Shown: positions 33,223 to 42,553, numbered from the stretch's first letter. The stretch: DNA of 64,000 nucleotides from Streptomyces sp. GS7 (GCF_009834125.1 NZ_CP047146.1:5325501-5389500), one strand, 5' to 3'. Made by a program: numbers and translations. The notes: generated by a model not told the origin, from the letters alone.

Positions 33223-35660
33223 GGACTCACTCCCCCGCGCAGCGGCGGCAACGGCTGCTCGGCCCAGATGGTTTTGCCGTTGCGGACGTAGCGGGTGCCC
33301 CAGCGTTCGGTGAGTTGGGCGATCAGGAAGAGGCCCCGGCCGCCTTCGTCGGTGGTGGCGGCGTGGCGAAGGTGGGGGGACGTGCTGCTGGTGTCCGAGA
33401 CCTCGCAGATGAGGTGGCGGTCCCGGATGAGCCGGAGGGTGACCGGGCCGCTGCTGTAGCGGTAGGCGTTGGTGATCAGTTCGCTGACGATCAGCTCGGT
33501 GGTGAACGCCATGTCCGCCAGCCCCCAGTCGTCGAGCTGGGCCACCGCGAGCGTCCGGCCCTCGGCCGCCGCGGTCGGCTCCGCCGGCAGGTCCCAGGTG
33601 GCCACCTTGTCCTCGGCCAGGCAGCGGGTGCGGGCGGTGAGCAGTGCGATGTCGTCGCTGGGACGGTCGGGCAGCAGCGCGTCCTCCACCGCCTTGCAGG
33701 TGTCCTTGAGCGAGCGGGCGGGTTGGCTCAGCGCCTGGCGCAGCTGCGCCAGGCCCTCGTCGAGGTCTCGGCGGTGTACCGCCAGAAGCCCGTCGGTGTA
33801 GAGGGCGAGCAGGGTGCCTTCGGGCAGTTCCAGCTCGGCGGCCTCGAACGGCAGCCCGCCCAGGCCGAGCGGCGGGCCGGCCGGGAGTTCGGGGAAGTCC
33901 ACCCGTCCGTCCGGTGTCACCACCGCAGGCGGCGGATGGCCGGCGCGGGCGAGGGCACAGCGCCGGGAGACCGGGTCGTAGACCGCGTACAGGCAGGTCG
34001 CGCCGACGACCTGCGGTGCGTGTTCGCCGGTCGCCTCCTGCTCGGCCGCCAGCCGGTCCACGAGGTCGTCCAGGTGGGAGAGGACCTCGTCCGGGGGCAG
34101 GTCGAGGTTGGCGAGGGTGTGGACGGCGGTACGCAGCCGGCCCATGGTGGCCGCCGCGTGGATGCCGTGGCCGACCACGTCGCCGACGACGAGGGCGACC
34201 CGCAGCCCGGAGAGCGGGATGACGTCGAACCAGTCGCCGCCGACGCCGGCGGTGGCGTCGGCCGGCAGGTACCGGTGGTCGATCTCGACCGCGGGGTGCT
34301 CCGGCACCGCGCTCGGCAGCAGGCTGCGCTGGAGTGCGAGCGCGGCCTGGTGCTGCTGGGTGTAGCGGCGGGCGTTGTCGATGCAGACGGCGGCCCGGGC
34401 GGCGAACTCCTCGGCCAGCGTGAGGTCGTCCTCCTCGAACGGCTCGGGCCGCTGCCACCGCCACAGGCTGACCACGCCAAGTACGAGGCCGCGCGCGACC
34501 AGCGGCACGACGATGAGCGAGTGGACACCGAGTTCGAGGACCCGCTCGGCCTTGGCCGGGTCGAGGGAGTACCAGCCGGGAGAGAGTTCCAGGACCGGTT
34601 CGAGGACAGGGCGACGCTCGGCCAGGCATCTGCCCTGCGGGGCCTCGGGCGGGAACTGCGTCGTGTGCCCCACCGGATACATCACCGAGGGAGGCTCCGA
34701 GATGCTCCGGACCGCCGCCCTGACCACGGTGGCCGGCGTCTCCCGGCCCGGTTCCTGACCGCGGGTGACGGGTTCGAGCAGGTCGACGGAGACGCAGTCG
34801 GCGAGTTCGGTGACCGCCACGTCGGCCAGTTCGCGTGCCGTGCGCTCCACGTCGAGGGTGGTGCCGATACGGGCACCGGCCTCGTTGAGGAGCGCCAGTC
34901 TCCGGCGAGCCCGGTAGCGGTCGGTGACGTCCTCGACCATCTGCGTGACGCCGAGGGTGCGGCCCGAGGAGTCCTGCATCCGGAAGGCCGACACGGAGAC
35001 GACCAGCTCCCGGTCGGGGTCGTGCCGCAGATGGCAGGGCTGCTCGGTGAAGATCAGCGGCTCGCCCGTTTCGAGCACCCGCCGCAGCCGTGCCTCCACC
35101 AGTTCCGCGTCCCGCCTGACGACGAAGTCGCCGGTGCGCAGCCCGCGGTAGTACTCGGCCGGGATGCCACCGAACCGTGCGACCGCCCGGTTCACCCGCA
35201 GCAGGCTCAGATCGGGGGCGTGCACCGCCAGGCCGATCGGAGACCGGCGGAACATCCCGTCCAGGACCGACCGGTCCGTCTCCCACTGGATCACCTGCTC
35301 CGCGGGCGCGCCGACGACAAGCCACTCGATCCCGCCGTCCGCCCGCGCCACCGCCCGGACCCGGCAGCCCACCTCCACCCGCTTGCCACCGCAGGCCCGT
35401 ACGGGCAGGACCCCGAACCAGCACCCGGTACCCACACAGGCCGCCACCGCTGCCATGACGACGTCCGCGTCACGCGGGTCGAGCAGGACGTCGCGCGCGC
35501 TGCGGCCCAGCACTTGCTCGGCCGAGTAGCCGAGCAGCGCCTCGGCAGGCTCACTCCAGCCGACGACGCGTCCTGTGCCGTCCAGTACCGCCGAGGCCGA
35601 GCGACGCAGGGCGAACGGGTCGTCCGGGCCCTCGCTCAGCGTCGTCACCGGTGTGTCCAT
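33204..35660 (-). CDS. PAS-PAS-GAF-SpoIIE (PP2C) phosphatase with anti-sigma-factor kinase-like HATPase domain
   Basis: An 818-residue soluble signalling protein. Two PAS domains (about 18-125 and 133-260), a GAF domain (about 268-430), a SpoIIE-type PP2C phosphatase domain (about 455-670, with GGDWFD and VGDVVGHG) and a C-terminal RsbW-like HATPase (about 690-805, with ELITNAYRYS and GGRGLFL). Such proteins dephosphorylate anti-sigma antagonists and, through the HATPase, may bind or phosphorylate them; the partner is not encoded nearby. The ATG at 35660 begins MDTPVTTL. This type is common in Streptomyces, and a link to the PKS is not indicated. Confidence 0.9.
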   Translation of the reverse strand: MDTPVTTLSEGPDDPFALRRSASAVLDGTGRVVGWSEPAEALLGYSAEQVLGRSARDVLLDPRDADVVMAAVAACVGTGCWFGVLPVRACGGKRVEVGCRVRAVARADGGIEWLVVGAPAEQVIQWETDRSVLDGMFRRSPIGLAVHAPDLSLLRVNRAVARFGGIPAEYYRGLRTGDFVVRRDAELVEARLRRVLETGEPLIFTEQPCHLRHDPDRELVVSVSAFRMQDSSGRTLGVTQMVEDVTDRYRARRRLALLNEAGARIGTTLDVERTARELADVAVTELADCVSVDLLEPVTRGQEPGRETPATVVRAAVRSISEPPSVMYPVGHTTQFPPEAPQGRCLAERRPVLEPVLELSPGWYSLDPAKAERVLELGVHSLIVVPLVARGLVLGVVSLWRWQRPEPFEEDDLTLAEEFAARAAVCIDNARRYTQQHQAALALQRSLLPSAVPEHPAVEIDHRYLPADATAGVGGDWFDVIPLSGLRVALVVGDVVGHGIHAAATMGRLRTAVHTLANLDLPPDEVLSHLDDLVDRLAAEQEATGEHAPQVVGATCLYAVYDPVSRRCALARAGHPPPAVVTPDGRVDFPELPAGPPLGLGGLPFEAAELELPEGTLLALYTDGLLAVHRRDLDEGLAQLRQALSQPARSLKDTCKAVEDALLPDRPSDDIALLTARTRCLAEDKVATWDLPAEPTAAAEGRTLAVAQLDDWGLADMAFTTELIVSELITNAYRYSSGPVTLRLIRDRHLICEVSDTSSTSPHLRHAATTDEGGRGLFLIAQLTERWGTRYVRNGKTIWAEQPLPPLRGGVSPHSSGA

Positions 35661-35965
35661 GACCCACTACCCTCGTACCGACCCAACGGGACCGCGCGTC
35701 GGCGCCCCAGGCGCCGACCGTTCCGCCCCGATCCGTCGTCCGGCGCGGCTGGATCCCAGTATCGGCCTGTAAATGCGCTCCGCGCGCCTCGTACGGCATA
35801 CGGCGCAGGGGCTCAGGCGCGCCGTCACGGCCAGGCACCTGGCGAGGCGGCGGGGGCGGGCACGGGGACGGAGGGCGGCTGGCCCAGGCACCGGCGGAGG
35901 CAGGCACGCCAGTCAACGGCCCGTGGGAACCCTTCGCGAGCCCCGACGGCCCGCGGACGGCGAAC
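35661..35965. other. intergenic region, nothing recognised
   Basis: This 305-base region holds the promoter side of the phosphatase gene and the 3' side of the small gene at 35966. I see no convincing gene, repeat or RNA. Confidence 0.5.
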
Positions 35966-36193
35966 TCAGGCACGCTCCTCCGGCTCGTCGAGCTGCCAGC
36001 CGCGCTTCTCACACAGCCGCGCGACCCTACCCGCCAGTTCGGCCGGCACGGGTACCCCCATACGGCGAGCGGCCCCGAGGCGATGCCGGACAAGCCCCAG
36101 GATCCAGTCAAGCTGCTCATCGTTGCACGCCGCGTATTCCTGGAGCGCCTCCACCATCAGCTGGTGCCGGTCGATATTGACGTTCTCTGTCAT
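35966..36193 (-). CDS. small protein of unknown function
   Basis: A 75-residue protein (MTENVNIDRHQLMVEALQ...) rich in charged residues and predicted helical, with no signal peptide. I do not recognise the family. The ATG at 36193 is chosen over one 39 bases upstream because the upstream residues (Gly/Pro-rich) look non-coding. There is no strong ribosome site. It stands alone between the phosphatase gene and a transposase remnant. Confidence 0.5.
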   Translation of the reverse strand: MTENVNIDRHQLMVEALQEYAACNDEQLDWILGLVRHRLGAARRMGVPVPAELAGRVARLCEKRGWQLDEPEERA

Positions 36194-36653
36194 GGGGGCT
36201 GAACCTACCCGGGGCCCTCCGCCTGGGTACATCCACCGGACGCAAAGGTTATTCGACCGCTACCACCGGCACATCCCCCGTCCACCTGGGCGACCGCACC
36301 CCCACGGCAGCTCCCCGGCACGTCCCGGCCGCCGCCGCACCGAAGCCCGGCGGCCGACTGCCACGTGGCCGCCGAAGACCCTCCGTACGGCCGCGGCGGT
36401 GCCCGCACTCAGGCCAGGCAGCAGTCCACCGTGGCCAGTCACGCCGTGCTCCGCACCCCTACCACCACTTCACCCACTGACGGAGGACTGCGCGTCCCCC
36501 AGGACCGGGTCCCCCGCACCGCGCCTCTGGCCAGGCGCCATGGCGAGGTTCGCCCACGTGTCCGGTGCCTCCGCGGCCACTCTCATCAGAGCCCGTTCCT
36601 CGCGTATCGACACACCCCTCCGACGACGCCATCGGAAGCGGCATCAGCTGTGA
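36194..36653. other. intergenic region, nothing recognised
   Basis: This 460-base stretch separates the small unknown gene from the transposase remnant. Several short open frames exist but none resembles a protein I know. It may hold decayed 5' sequence of the insertion element. Confidence 0.4.
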
Positions 36654-37040
36654 CAACTCGCCCCGCTGTCCGGGGTGTCGAAGTCGGCCGCCGACCGCGT
36701 CATCGGCCGCCCCGGGCCGTCGCTCGCGCTCCGGCCCCGCAAGCGGTTCCGCACGGACGCGGTACTGATCGTCGACGGCCCCCTGGTCCCCACGCGGGAT
36801 CACACGATTGCCGAGCAGTCGAAGAACCACAGGTACTCGACCAGCCACCAGGTCGTCATCGACGCCGACACCCGACGCGTCGCCGCCTTCGGCCGGCCGG
36901 TCACCGGCAACCGCAACGACCGCACGTCGCGGGAACCGTCCGGTGCGAAGACCGCCGTCGGCCGGACCACGGTCCCCGCGAACGGCGGCTACCGGGGCAC
37001 CGGCCTGGCCATCCCGCACCACCTCGAAGAGAGGCCCGAG
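36654..37040 (+). pseudogene. IS5-family transposase remnant (middle fragment)
   Basis: The frame GVSKSAADRVIG ... LIVDGPLVPTRDHTIAEQSK ... HQVVIDADTRRVAAFGRPV ... GYRGTGLAIPHH is the DDE core of an IS5-type transposase common in Streptomyces, where the first catalytic Asp is that of VDG. The usual N-terminal helix-turn-helix part is cut by a stop at 36651, and the C-terminal part with the last catalytic residue is missing; the frame runs into the antisense of the VOC gene. No terminal inverted repeats were found. Confidence 0.7.
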
Positions 37041-37078
37041 GGAGACCGCTCCCCCCGTCTCGCCGTCGCGGAGGATGC

Positions 37079-37513
37079 TCAGTCGAGACAGAACTCGTTG
37101 CCCTCGACGTCCTGCATCACGATGCACGACTCGTTGTCGTCATCGGCAAGCAGCGTTCGCAGGTGCACCGCACCGAGCGCGACCAGTCGCACGCATTCGG
37201 CCTCCAGTGTGGCGAGGCGCTCTTCACCCACGAGCCCGGTGCCGGCCCGCACGCAGAGATGCACCCGATTCTTGACGACCTTCCCTTCGGGAACGCGCTG
37301 GAAGAGCAGGCGCGGGCCCACACCCGAGGGATCACTGCATGCGAAGTAGGTGACCGGATCCTCGGGCGGCAGCGAGCGGTGGTAGTCCTCCCACGTGGCA
37401 AACCCCTTCGGGATCGGCGGTACGACGTACCCCAACACCTCGCACCAGAAACCGGCGAGGCGCGCGGGTTCTGCGCAGTCGAAGGTGACTTGAAACTGCT
37501 TGATCGATGACAT
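37079..37513 (-). CDS. VOC (glyoxalase/bleomycin-resistance-like) family protein
   Basis: A 144-residue protein with the paired beta-alpha-beta-beta-beta layout of the vicinal oxygen chelate superfamily: FQVTFDCAEPARLAGFWCEV at the N-terminus, VHLCVRAG and IVMQDVEGNEFCL at the C-terminus. Members are small metalloenzymes or binding proteins; the substrate cannot be told. A TTGAGC-N16-TATGGT promoter ends 6 bases before the ATG, so the message may be leaderless, in line with the lack of a ribosome site. Confidence 0.8.
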   Translation of the reverse strand: MSSIKQFQVTFDCAEPARLAGFWCEVLGYVVPPIPKGFATWEDYHRSLPPEDPVTYFACSDPSGVGPRLLFQRVPEGKVVKNRVHLCVRAGTGLVGEERLATLEAECVRLVALGAVHLRTLLADDDNESCIVMQDVEGNEFCLD

Positions 37514-37519
37514 CGGCGC

Positions 37520-37547
37520 ACCATAGCAGGGGGACTCTGTCGCTCAA
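37520..37547 (-). promoter_or_regulatory. candidate promoter of VOC gene (leaderless)
   Basis: The -35 TTGAGC at 37547-37542 and the -10 TATGGT at 37525-37520 have a 16-base spacer. The start of transcription would fall at or next to the ATG at 37513. Confidence 0.45.
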
Positions 37548-37956
37548 CTCCCCGCGTGGATCCACATGTTGTCGGGAGGACGGCCCCTACTGGCCGCTGC
37601 TGTGCCGTGCGGTCGCAGGGAGGATCCGATGTCGATGCCTCCAGGAGGTTGCCCGCCGTTCCGGACCGGACCGCGGCCCTCGCCGCGTATCCCGACGGCA
37701 GCCTGCCGCCCCGGGGCCGCACCTGCTGCGCCCACCGGACCCGCACGCCCCCGTCCTGGCCTGGGTGCTGAGTGAACGCCGGTACGGGCGAACGCAGGAG
37801 CCCTGCCCGGGGACGGGTGGGGCCGACCGATCCAGGGTTCTGCGGGGTGTTGATCTTCAAGCTTGCCGTTTGTGGTCCGTGGTCGAAGGGCCCATCGCAC
37901 GTGACCAGTCATGCGGGTGTTCCCCGGACCCAGGTGCGGCCTTCGCGTTGAGGTTG
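37548..37956. other. intergenic region, nothing recognised
   Basis: This stretch of 409 bases upstream of the VOC gene and downstream of the SDR gene shows no coding frame I recognise on either strand and no clear repeat. Confidence 0.5.
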
Positions 37957-38721
37957 CTACAGGTTGACGCCGCCGGTGACGTCCATCTTGGCGCCGGTGA
38001 TCCAGCGAGCATCGTCGGAGGCCAGGAAGGCCACCGCGTCGGCGATGTCCGGGACCTGGCCGATCCGTCCGAGGGCGGTCAGGCTGATGTTGCGCTCCAG
38101 GTTCGCCGGGTCGGCCAGCACTCCGGCGGTCATGTCGGTGCGGGTGAATCCGACGACGACGGAATTCACGGTGATGCCGCGGGGGCCGAGGTGCTTGGCC
38201 AGGCTGTGGCCGAACACTTCGAGTGCACCCTTGGTGAGCGGATAACCGATGCCGTGGGCGGAGGCGATACGGGTGGAGACGGATGAGATGTTGATGATCC
38301 GGCCACCGTCGCGCAGTCGTGGCAGCAGCCGCTGGGTGAGGAAGAGCGGCGCCTTGATGTTGACCGCGACCATCTCGTCGAACTCCTCAGGGGTGAGAAC
38401 CTCGATCGGTCGCCCCATCAGGTGGAGCCCCGCGTTGTGAACCAGGATGTCGATCGCCGATTCCCCGTGTGCGCGCAGTCCGGCCTCCAGTCCCGCCACG
38501 AGCGTGTCCACGTCGCCTGGAACGCCCAGTTCGGCGCCCACGACGACCGCCCGGCCACCGGCCTCGGTGATGGTCGCGGCGACCCCCTCGGCCGCCGCCT
38601 CGTTGCTGCCGTAGTGCACAACCACCAGAGCGCCGTCCCGGGCCAGGCGTTCGGCGATGCCTCGCCCGATGCCCCGGCTGCTGCCGGTGACCAGTGCGAC
38701 CTTTCCGCTGAGGTTTCCCAT
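37957..38721 (-). CDS. short-chain dehydrogenase/reductase
   Basis: A 254-residue classical SDR: cofactor motif TGSSRGIG, HNAG, catalytic Ser in INISSVS, and YPLTK as the Tyr-Lys pair; the C-terminus ends MDVTGGVNL. It resembles 3-oxoacyl-ACP-reductase-like or glucose-dehydrogenase-like SDRs; the substrate is unknown. The ATG at 38721 is preceded by AAGGAG at five bases, which decides this start over a longer reading from further upstream. An iron box lies 48 bases upstream of the start, so expression probably responds to iron through DmdR/IdeR. Confidence 0.9.
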   Translation of the reverse strand: MGNLSGKVALVTGSSRGIGRGIAERLARDGALVVVHYGSNEAAAEGVAATITEAGGRAVVVGAELGVPGDVDTLVAGLEAGLRAHGESAIDILVHNAGLHLMGRPIEVLTPEEFDEMVAVNIKAPLFLTQRLLPRLRDGGRIINISSVSTRIASAHGIGYPLTKGALEVFGHSLAKHLGPRGITVNSVVVGFTRTDMTAGVLADPANLERNISLTALGRIGQVPDIADAVAFLASDDARWITGAKMDVTGGVNL

Positions 38722-38768
38722 GTTCACTCCTTGATCGTGTTCCGTCGAGCCCTCCCGATCCAATTAAG

Positions 38769-38787
38769 TAAGGTTAGCCTCGCCTAA
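38769..38787 (-). promoter_or_regulatory. iron box (DmdR1/IdeR operator)
   Basis: TAAGGTTAGCCTCGCCTAA matches 16 of 19 positions of the DtxR-family consensus TTAGGTTAGSCTAACCTAA. It sits in an AT-rich promoter stretch upstream of the SDR gene, where repressor binding would block transcription when iron is plentiful. Confidence 0.7.
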
Positions 38788-39049
38788 TCTAGCGATACAT
38801 TCAGTTGCCGCGGTCTGGTGCCCTTTTGGCCACGGACGCGCACACCTCCGAGCAGGGTCGGGGACTGGCGCGGCGGCCGATGCTCCGCTTCCGGTCCCCG
38901 CCGCGTGCACGCCAGTGGGTCAGGTACGTGCGTGCACCGTTCCCTGAGGAACAGAAGTACAAGGACCCGGAGTGCAGGTGGTCTTGAGCCTGCCGTCCTG
39001 TCCGGTCCGTCGCGGTTCGGTGCCGGTCTGGCGGTGGGTCGGGAGCGGC

Positions 39050-40192
39050 TCAGCCGCAGAGCGCGTCGTTGAGAACCTTGTCGATGGGCTCGCCGACGGC
39101 TTCGTTGGCCGGCCAGTCGGCGAGGTTCGCGGAGAGCACCACGCGTTGTTTGCCGTCCCTCGTGGTGAACGCGAGCGTCGCATAGCCGGGGATGCCGCCG
39201 GTGTGGCCGATCGCCGTACGCCCGCAGTTCAACTCACGTACCTTGAGCCCGAGTCCGTACCCCGCTCCCGGCTCCTTGGTGGCCACGGTGTGGTTCATTT
39301 CTTTCCACTGCGCGGGCCGCAGCAGCTTGCCCGACGTGAGTGCCACCAGCAGCTTGTCCATGTCGCCAGGCGTGGAGATGATCTCCCCAGCCGGCCCCGC
39401 AAGGGACGGGTTCAGCGCGCTGATGTCGGTCTGTCCCATATAGCCGTGCGCATGCGGCCCGGGTATGACGGAGCTGTCAACGGGCACGACCGTGTGGCGC
39501 ATCCCCAGCGGTGCGATGACCCGGTTCCGCACCTCGGTGGCGTAGGAGTGCCCCGTCACTCGCTCGATGATCAGCCCGGCAACAAGGTAGTTGGTGTTGG
39601 AGTAGCCGTAGTAGGCGCCCGGCGGGAAGTCGGCGGGCTTGGCGGCTGCCCGCCGTACCTGGTCGGCCATGTCGTAGTGACGGAAGCGATGATGGATGAA
39701 CTCCTCGCCCTGCGGCAGGTCCCGCGCCACGTCATGCAGCCCACTGGTGTGCTGCAGCGCCATTCGGACGGTGATCTTGTCGCCCTGGGGAACCAGCCCC
39801 GACGGCAGATAACGCGAGACGGGTGCGTCCAGCAACACCCGCCCCTCACCGACGAGTTGGAGCAGCACCACCGACGTGAACATCTTGGTGGCACTGCCGA
39901 CACGGAACTGCCCCTCAGGCGGCACCGGGGTTCCCGTCTTCTGCGCACCGCCCGACCTGGCCAGCCAGGCCCGGCCACTCTCGGTCACCTCAACCTGCGC
40001 GCCGACCGCGCCACTGCGGGTGAGCAGGTCCAGATCGCGCCGGACCTTGCGGGCCGTACCGGAGTCCGGCTCGCTGTGCGAGCCGCGCAGGTCTTGCGGG
40101 CGGTCAGCCGCCGTAGCGGTGGTGGGAACGGCGAGCGTGCCCATCGCCGTGGTGGCGAGCAGGCCGTTGAGCAGGGTACGGGAGACGCGCAT
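39050..40192 (-). CDS. secreted serine hydrolase, beta-lactamase / D-Ala-D-Ala carboxypeptidase family
   Basis: A 380-residue exported protein. Residues 1 to about 30 form a Sec signal peptide (MRVSRTLLNGLLATTAMGTL... ending at an AxA site). The three penicillin-recognising motifs are present: SATK (Ser-x-x-Lys), YSN (Tyr-x-Asn) and HTG. This is the class C beta-lactamase-like group that includes Streptomyces R61-type DD-carboxypeptidases and esterases; activity on antibiotics cannot be assumed. The ATG at 40192 follows AAGGGG at 4 bases and decides the start. Three 7-base repeats lie just upstream. Confidence 0.9.
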   Translation of the reverse strand: MRVSRTLLNGLLATTAMGTLAVPTTATAADRPQDLRGSHSEPDSGTARKVRRDLDLLTRSGAVGAQVEVTESGRAWLARSGGAQKTGTPVPPEGQFRVGSATKMFTSVVLLQLVGEGRVLLDAPVSRYLPSGLVPQGDKITVRMALQHTSGLHDVARDLPQGEEFIHHRFRHYDMADQVRRAAAKPADFPPGAYYGYSNTNYLVAGLIIERVTGHSYATEVRNRVIAPLGMRHTVVPVDSSVIPGPHAHGYMGQTDISALNPSLAGPAGEIISTPGDMDKLLVALTSGKLLRPAQWKEMNHTVATKEPGAGYGLGLKVRELNCGRTAIGHTGGIPGYATLAFTTRDGKQRVVLSANLADWPANEAVGEPIDKVLNDALCG

Positions 40193-40203
40193 GGTGCCCC
40201 TTG

Positions 40204-40224
40204 GTGTCGGGTGTCGGGTGTCGG
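40204..40224. repeat. three tandem GTGTCGG heptamers upstream of the serine hydrolase gene
   Basis: GTGTCGG occurs three times in direct tandem, in the leader of the serine hydrolase gene 12 bases before its start codon. It could be a slipped repeat or a binding site. The rest of 40193-40585 (393 bases, between divergent genes) holds no gene I recognise. Confidence 0.6.
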
Positions 40225-40585
40225 GCGATGTTCGCTCGCCCAGTCTCCGCGCCGCGCTTGCCCAAGTCACGGGTGCCAACACCCGAAGTGGGGGGGCGGA
40301 TTTCCCAACCCCGGGACACGGCGGTCCGGATCGTGACCGCGCTGGCGAGAGCCTCCCCGCAGGAGCAGTGGGTGGGCATGCAGCAGCAGGCCGGCGAGGT
40401 GCGTGGGCAGGTCACCGCCTGCGCGAAGGTGAGGGTGCTGCTGGAGAGCGGGCCTTCTGGGGCACGGGCGCGCAGAGGGATACCCGTTAAGCTGGGCGGC
40501 ACCGAGGAGGCAGGCCAGGCGGTGTGGATGGGAGTCCTCGTCGTCCAGATCAGGCCCGTTCTCGCCGCTGGAGGATCCACTCACC

Positions 40586-41851
40586 ATGCGTCCGGACCAT
40601 CACCGCGCCTCGCCGACGGATTCGAGCCCGTCAAGCCCGTCAAACTCGTCACCAGCCACGCCGCGGCCGTCGGTGCGTCTTCCAGGGCGCCGGTTCTGGT
40701 GGGAGAGCCGTCGGAGCATGCTCTTCGACGTCCTGGTGGCACTCGGCTGCGCGATGGCGTTCGCCGTGCTGGCCGAGTTTCCGGGAGGTTATCCGTTCGG
40801 GCTGCCCGCACCGGTTTTCTTCGGGCTGGCGGTCGCGGCGGGCTTGGCTCTGATCTGGCGCCGCCGCTGGCCGACGGTGGTATGCCTGGGGATCATCGCG
40901 GTCACGCCTTTCCAGGTCACGCTCTTCGCGCTGCCCGTCAGCCTGTACTCGCAGGCCAGGTATGGCCGTGGCGGTCGCATTCTGATCGTCCTGTCCCTGG
41001 GCGCGGGGCTTGCCGCCGCCATGGCGCTGTTGGAGACCGGCCTGGCCAGTCTGCTGAACCGTCTGCCGTTCATGGTCCTGCTGGTGACGGGGCCGGTGCT
41101 GTTGGGCCTGTACGCGGGGGCACGGCGGATGGTGGTGGACGGCTTGCGCGAGAAGGCCGAACGGCTGGAGCGCGAGCAGCGCCTCCTTGCGCGGCAGGCT
41201 CGGATCGAGGAGCGGACCAGGATCGCCAGGGAGATGCACGACGTGGTCGCGCATCGGGTCAGCCTGATGGTCATCCACTCCGGCACCCTGGAGGTTGATC
41301 CGGAGAACAGCGAGAAGACCGTCCGGACCGCGGAGTTGGTCGGCGGGATCGGCCGGCAGGCTCTGGAGGAGCTGCGCCAGGTGCTCGGGGTGCTGCGAAC
41401 GGACGACGAGAGCGACGAGTCCGCCCCACGCACACCGCAGCCCACCTTGGCCGACGTATCCGTGCTGGTCGAGCAGTCGCGCGCCACCGGTATGCGGATC
41501 GAGCTGACGCGGTCAGGGGTTGTCCGGCCGCTGGACGCGTCGTGCGAACGCACCGCGTACCGGCTGGTCCAGGAGGCGCTGACGAACGTGCACAAGCATG
41601 CGCCGGGTGCCGCCACGCGCGTCGAACTGCGCCACACGCCCGACACATTGCAGGTCACGGTGGACAATGAGGCCGGCCCGGACACTCCGTCTGCCGGTCT
41701 GCCCAGTGGCGGCCATGGTCTGATCGGGCTCGGCGAACGCGTCACCGTCCTGGGAGGCACCTTCGAGGCCGGCGCACGGCCGGACGGCGGATTCAGGGTC
41801 GCTGCCGTTCTCCCCACGACACCCGCCACCACCAGAAAGGCCGCTCCATGA
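40586..41851 (+). CDS. NarL-type sensor histidine kinase
   Basis: A 421-residue membrane kinase. After a Pro/Ser-rich cytoplasmic start, hydrophobic segments from about 45 to 180 form four to five membrane helices. The HisKA_3 dimerisation box is EERTRIAREMHDVVAHRVSL with the phospho-accepting His, followed by an HATPase domain with QEALTNVHKHA and GHGLIGLGERV. Its stop overlaps the next gene's start as ATGA, so kinase and regulator are co-translated. A GGAGG sits 11 bases before the ATG. It probably controls the convergent ABC exporter, a common pairing, but this is inferred from position. Confidence 0.92.
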   Translation: MRPDHHRASPTDSSPSSPSNSSPATPRPSVRLPGRRFWWESRRSMLFDVLVALGCAMAFAVLAEFPGGYPFGLPAPVFFGLAVAAGLALIWRRRWPTVVCLGIIAVTPFQVTLFALPVSLYSQARYGRGGRILIVLSLGAGLAAAMALLETGLASLLNRLPFMVLLVTGPVLLGLYAGARRMVVDGLREKAERLEREQRLLARQARIEERTRIAREMHDVVAHRVSLMVIHSGTLEVDPENSEKTVRTAELVGGIGRQALEELRQVLGVLRTDDESDESAPRTPQPTLADVSVLVEQSRATGMRIELTRSGVVRPLDASCERTAYRLVQEALTNVHKHAPGAATRVELRHTPDTLQVTVDNEAGPDTPSAGLPSGGHGLIGLGERVTVLGGTFEAGARPDGGFRVAAVLPTTPATTRKAAP

Positions 41852-42504
41852 GCGTTCGCGTCCTGCTCGCCGACGACGAGGATCTCGTCCGCTCCGGGCT
41901 GATCCTGATCCTGCAGGCCGATCCCGGTATTTCGGTGGTCGCCGAGGCGAGCGACGGCGCGCAAGCCGTACACCTGGCTCGCACGCACCGGCCGGATGTG
42001 GTGCTCATGGACATCCGGATGCCGGTCATGGACGGCCTGGCCGCGACCAAGGAGATCACCAGCCTTCCCCACGCCCCGAAGGTGGTCGTGCTCACCACCT
42101 TCGACCTGGACGAGTACGTGCACGCGACGTTGCGGGCCGGCGCGATGGGTTTCCTGCTGAAGAACACCCCGCCCCGCGAACTGATTCGCGCGGTCAAGAC
42201 CGTCAACAGCGGCGACGCCATGCTCGCCCCGTCGGTGACCCGTCGCCTGCTCTCCGCCTTCGCCACCCGCGACACCGACCGGACGGCGAAGGCCCGCAAC
42301 CGTCTCGGTGACCTCACCGCACGCGAACGCGAAGTGCTGAAGCTCGTGGGCGAGGGCAAGCCGAACGCCGAGATCGGCACCTGCCTGCACATGAGCGAAG
42401 CCACGGTGAAGACCCACGTCAGCCGGGTCCTTGCCAAGCTGCAGTGCGCCAACCGTGTTCAGGCCGCGATCATCGCCCACGACGCCGGCCTCCTCGACAC
42501 GTAA
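41848..42504 (+). CDS. NarL/LuxR-type response regulator
   Basis: A 218-residue response regulator. The receiver domain has the acidic pair in ADDED, the phosphorylated Asp in VLMDIRMP, and Thr and Lys in VLTTFD and LLKN. The C-terminal LuxR helix-turn-helix is LTAREREVLKLVGEGKPNAEI ... EATVKTHVSRVLAKL. It pairs with the kinase upstream through a 4-base overlap and is convergent with the ABC permease gene, 49 bases away. Confidence 0.95.
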   Translation: MSVRVLLADDEDLVRSGLILILQADPGISVVAEASDGAQAVHLARTHRPDVVLMDIRMPVMDGLAATKEITSLPHAPKVVVLTTFDLDEYVHATLRAGAMGFLLKNTPPRELIRAVKTVNSGDAMLAPSVTRRLLSAFATRDTDRTAKARNRLGDLTAREREVLKLVGEGKPNAEIGTCLHMSEATVKTHVSRVLAKLQCANRVQAAIIAHDAGLLDT

Positions 42505-42553
42505 CCCGTCCGCAGCTCCCGGCGTGTCCCCCGTGTGCCCGCACAGGGCCGAC

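Noticed and set aside
33064..35424. A 786-codon minus-strand frame overlapping the phosphatase gene
   Set aside because: Its translation is Arg/Gly/Ala-rich without domains; the other frame encodes intact PAS, GAF, SpoIIE and HATPase motifs.
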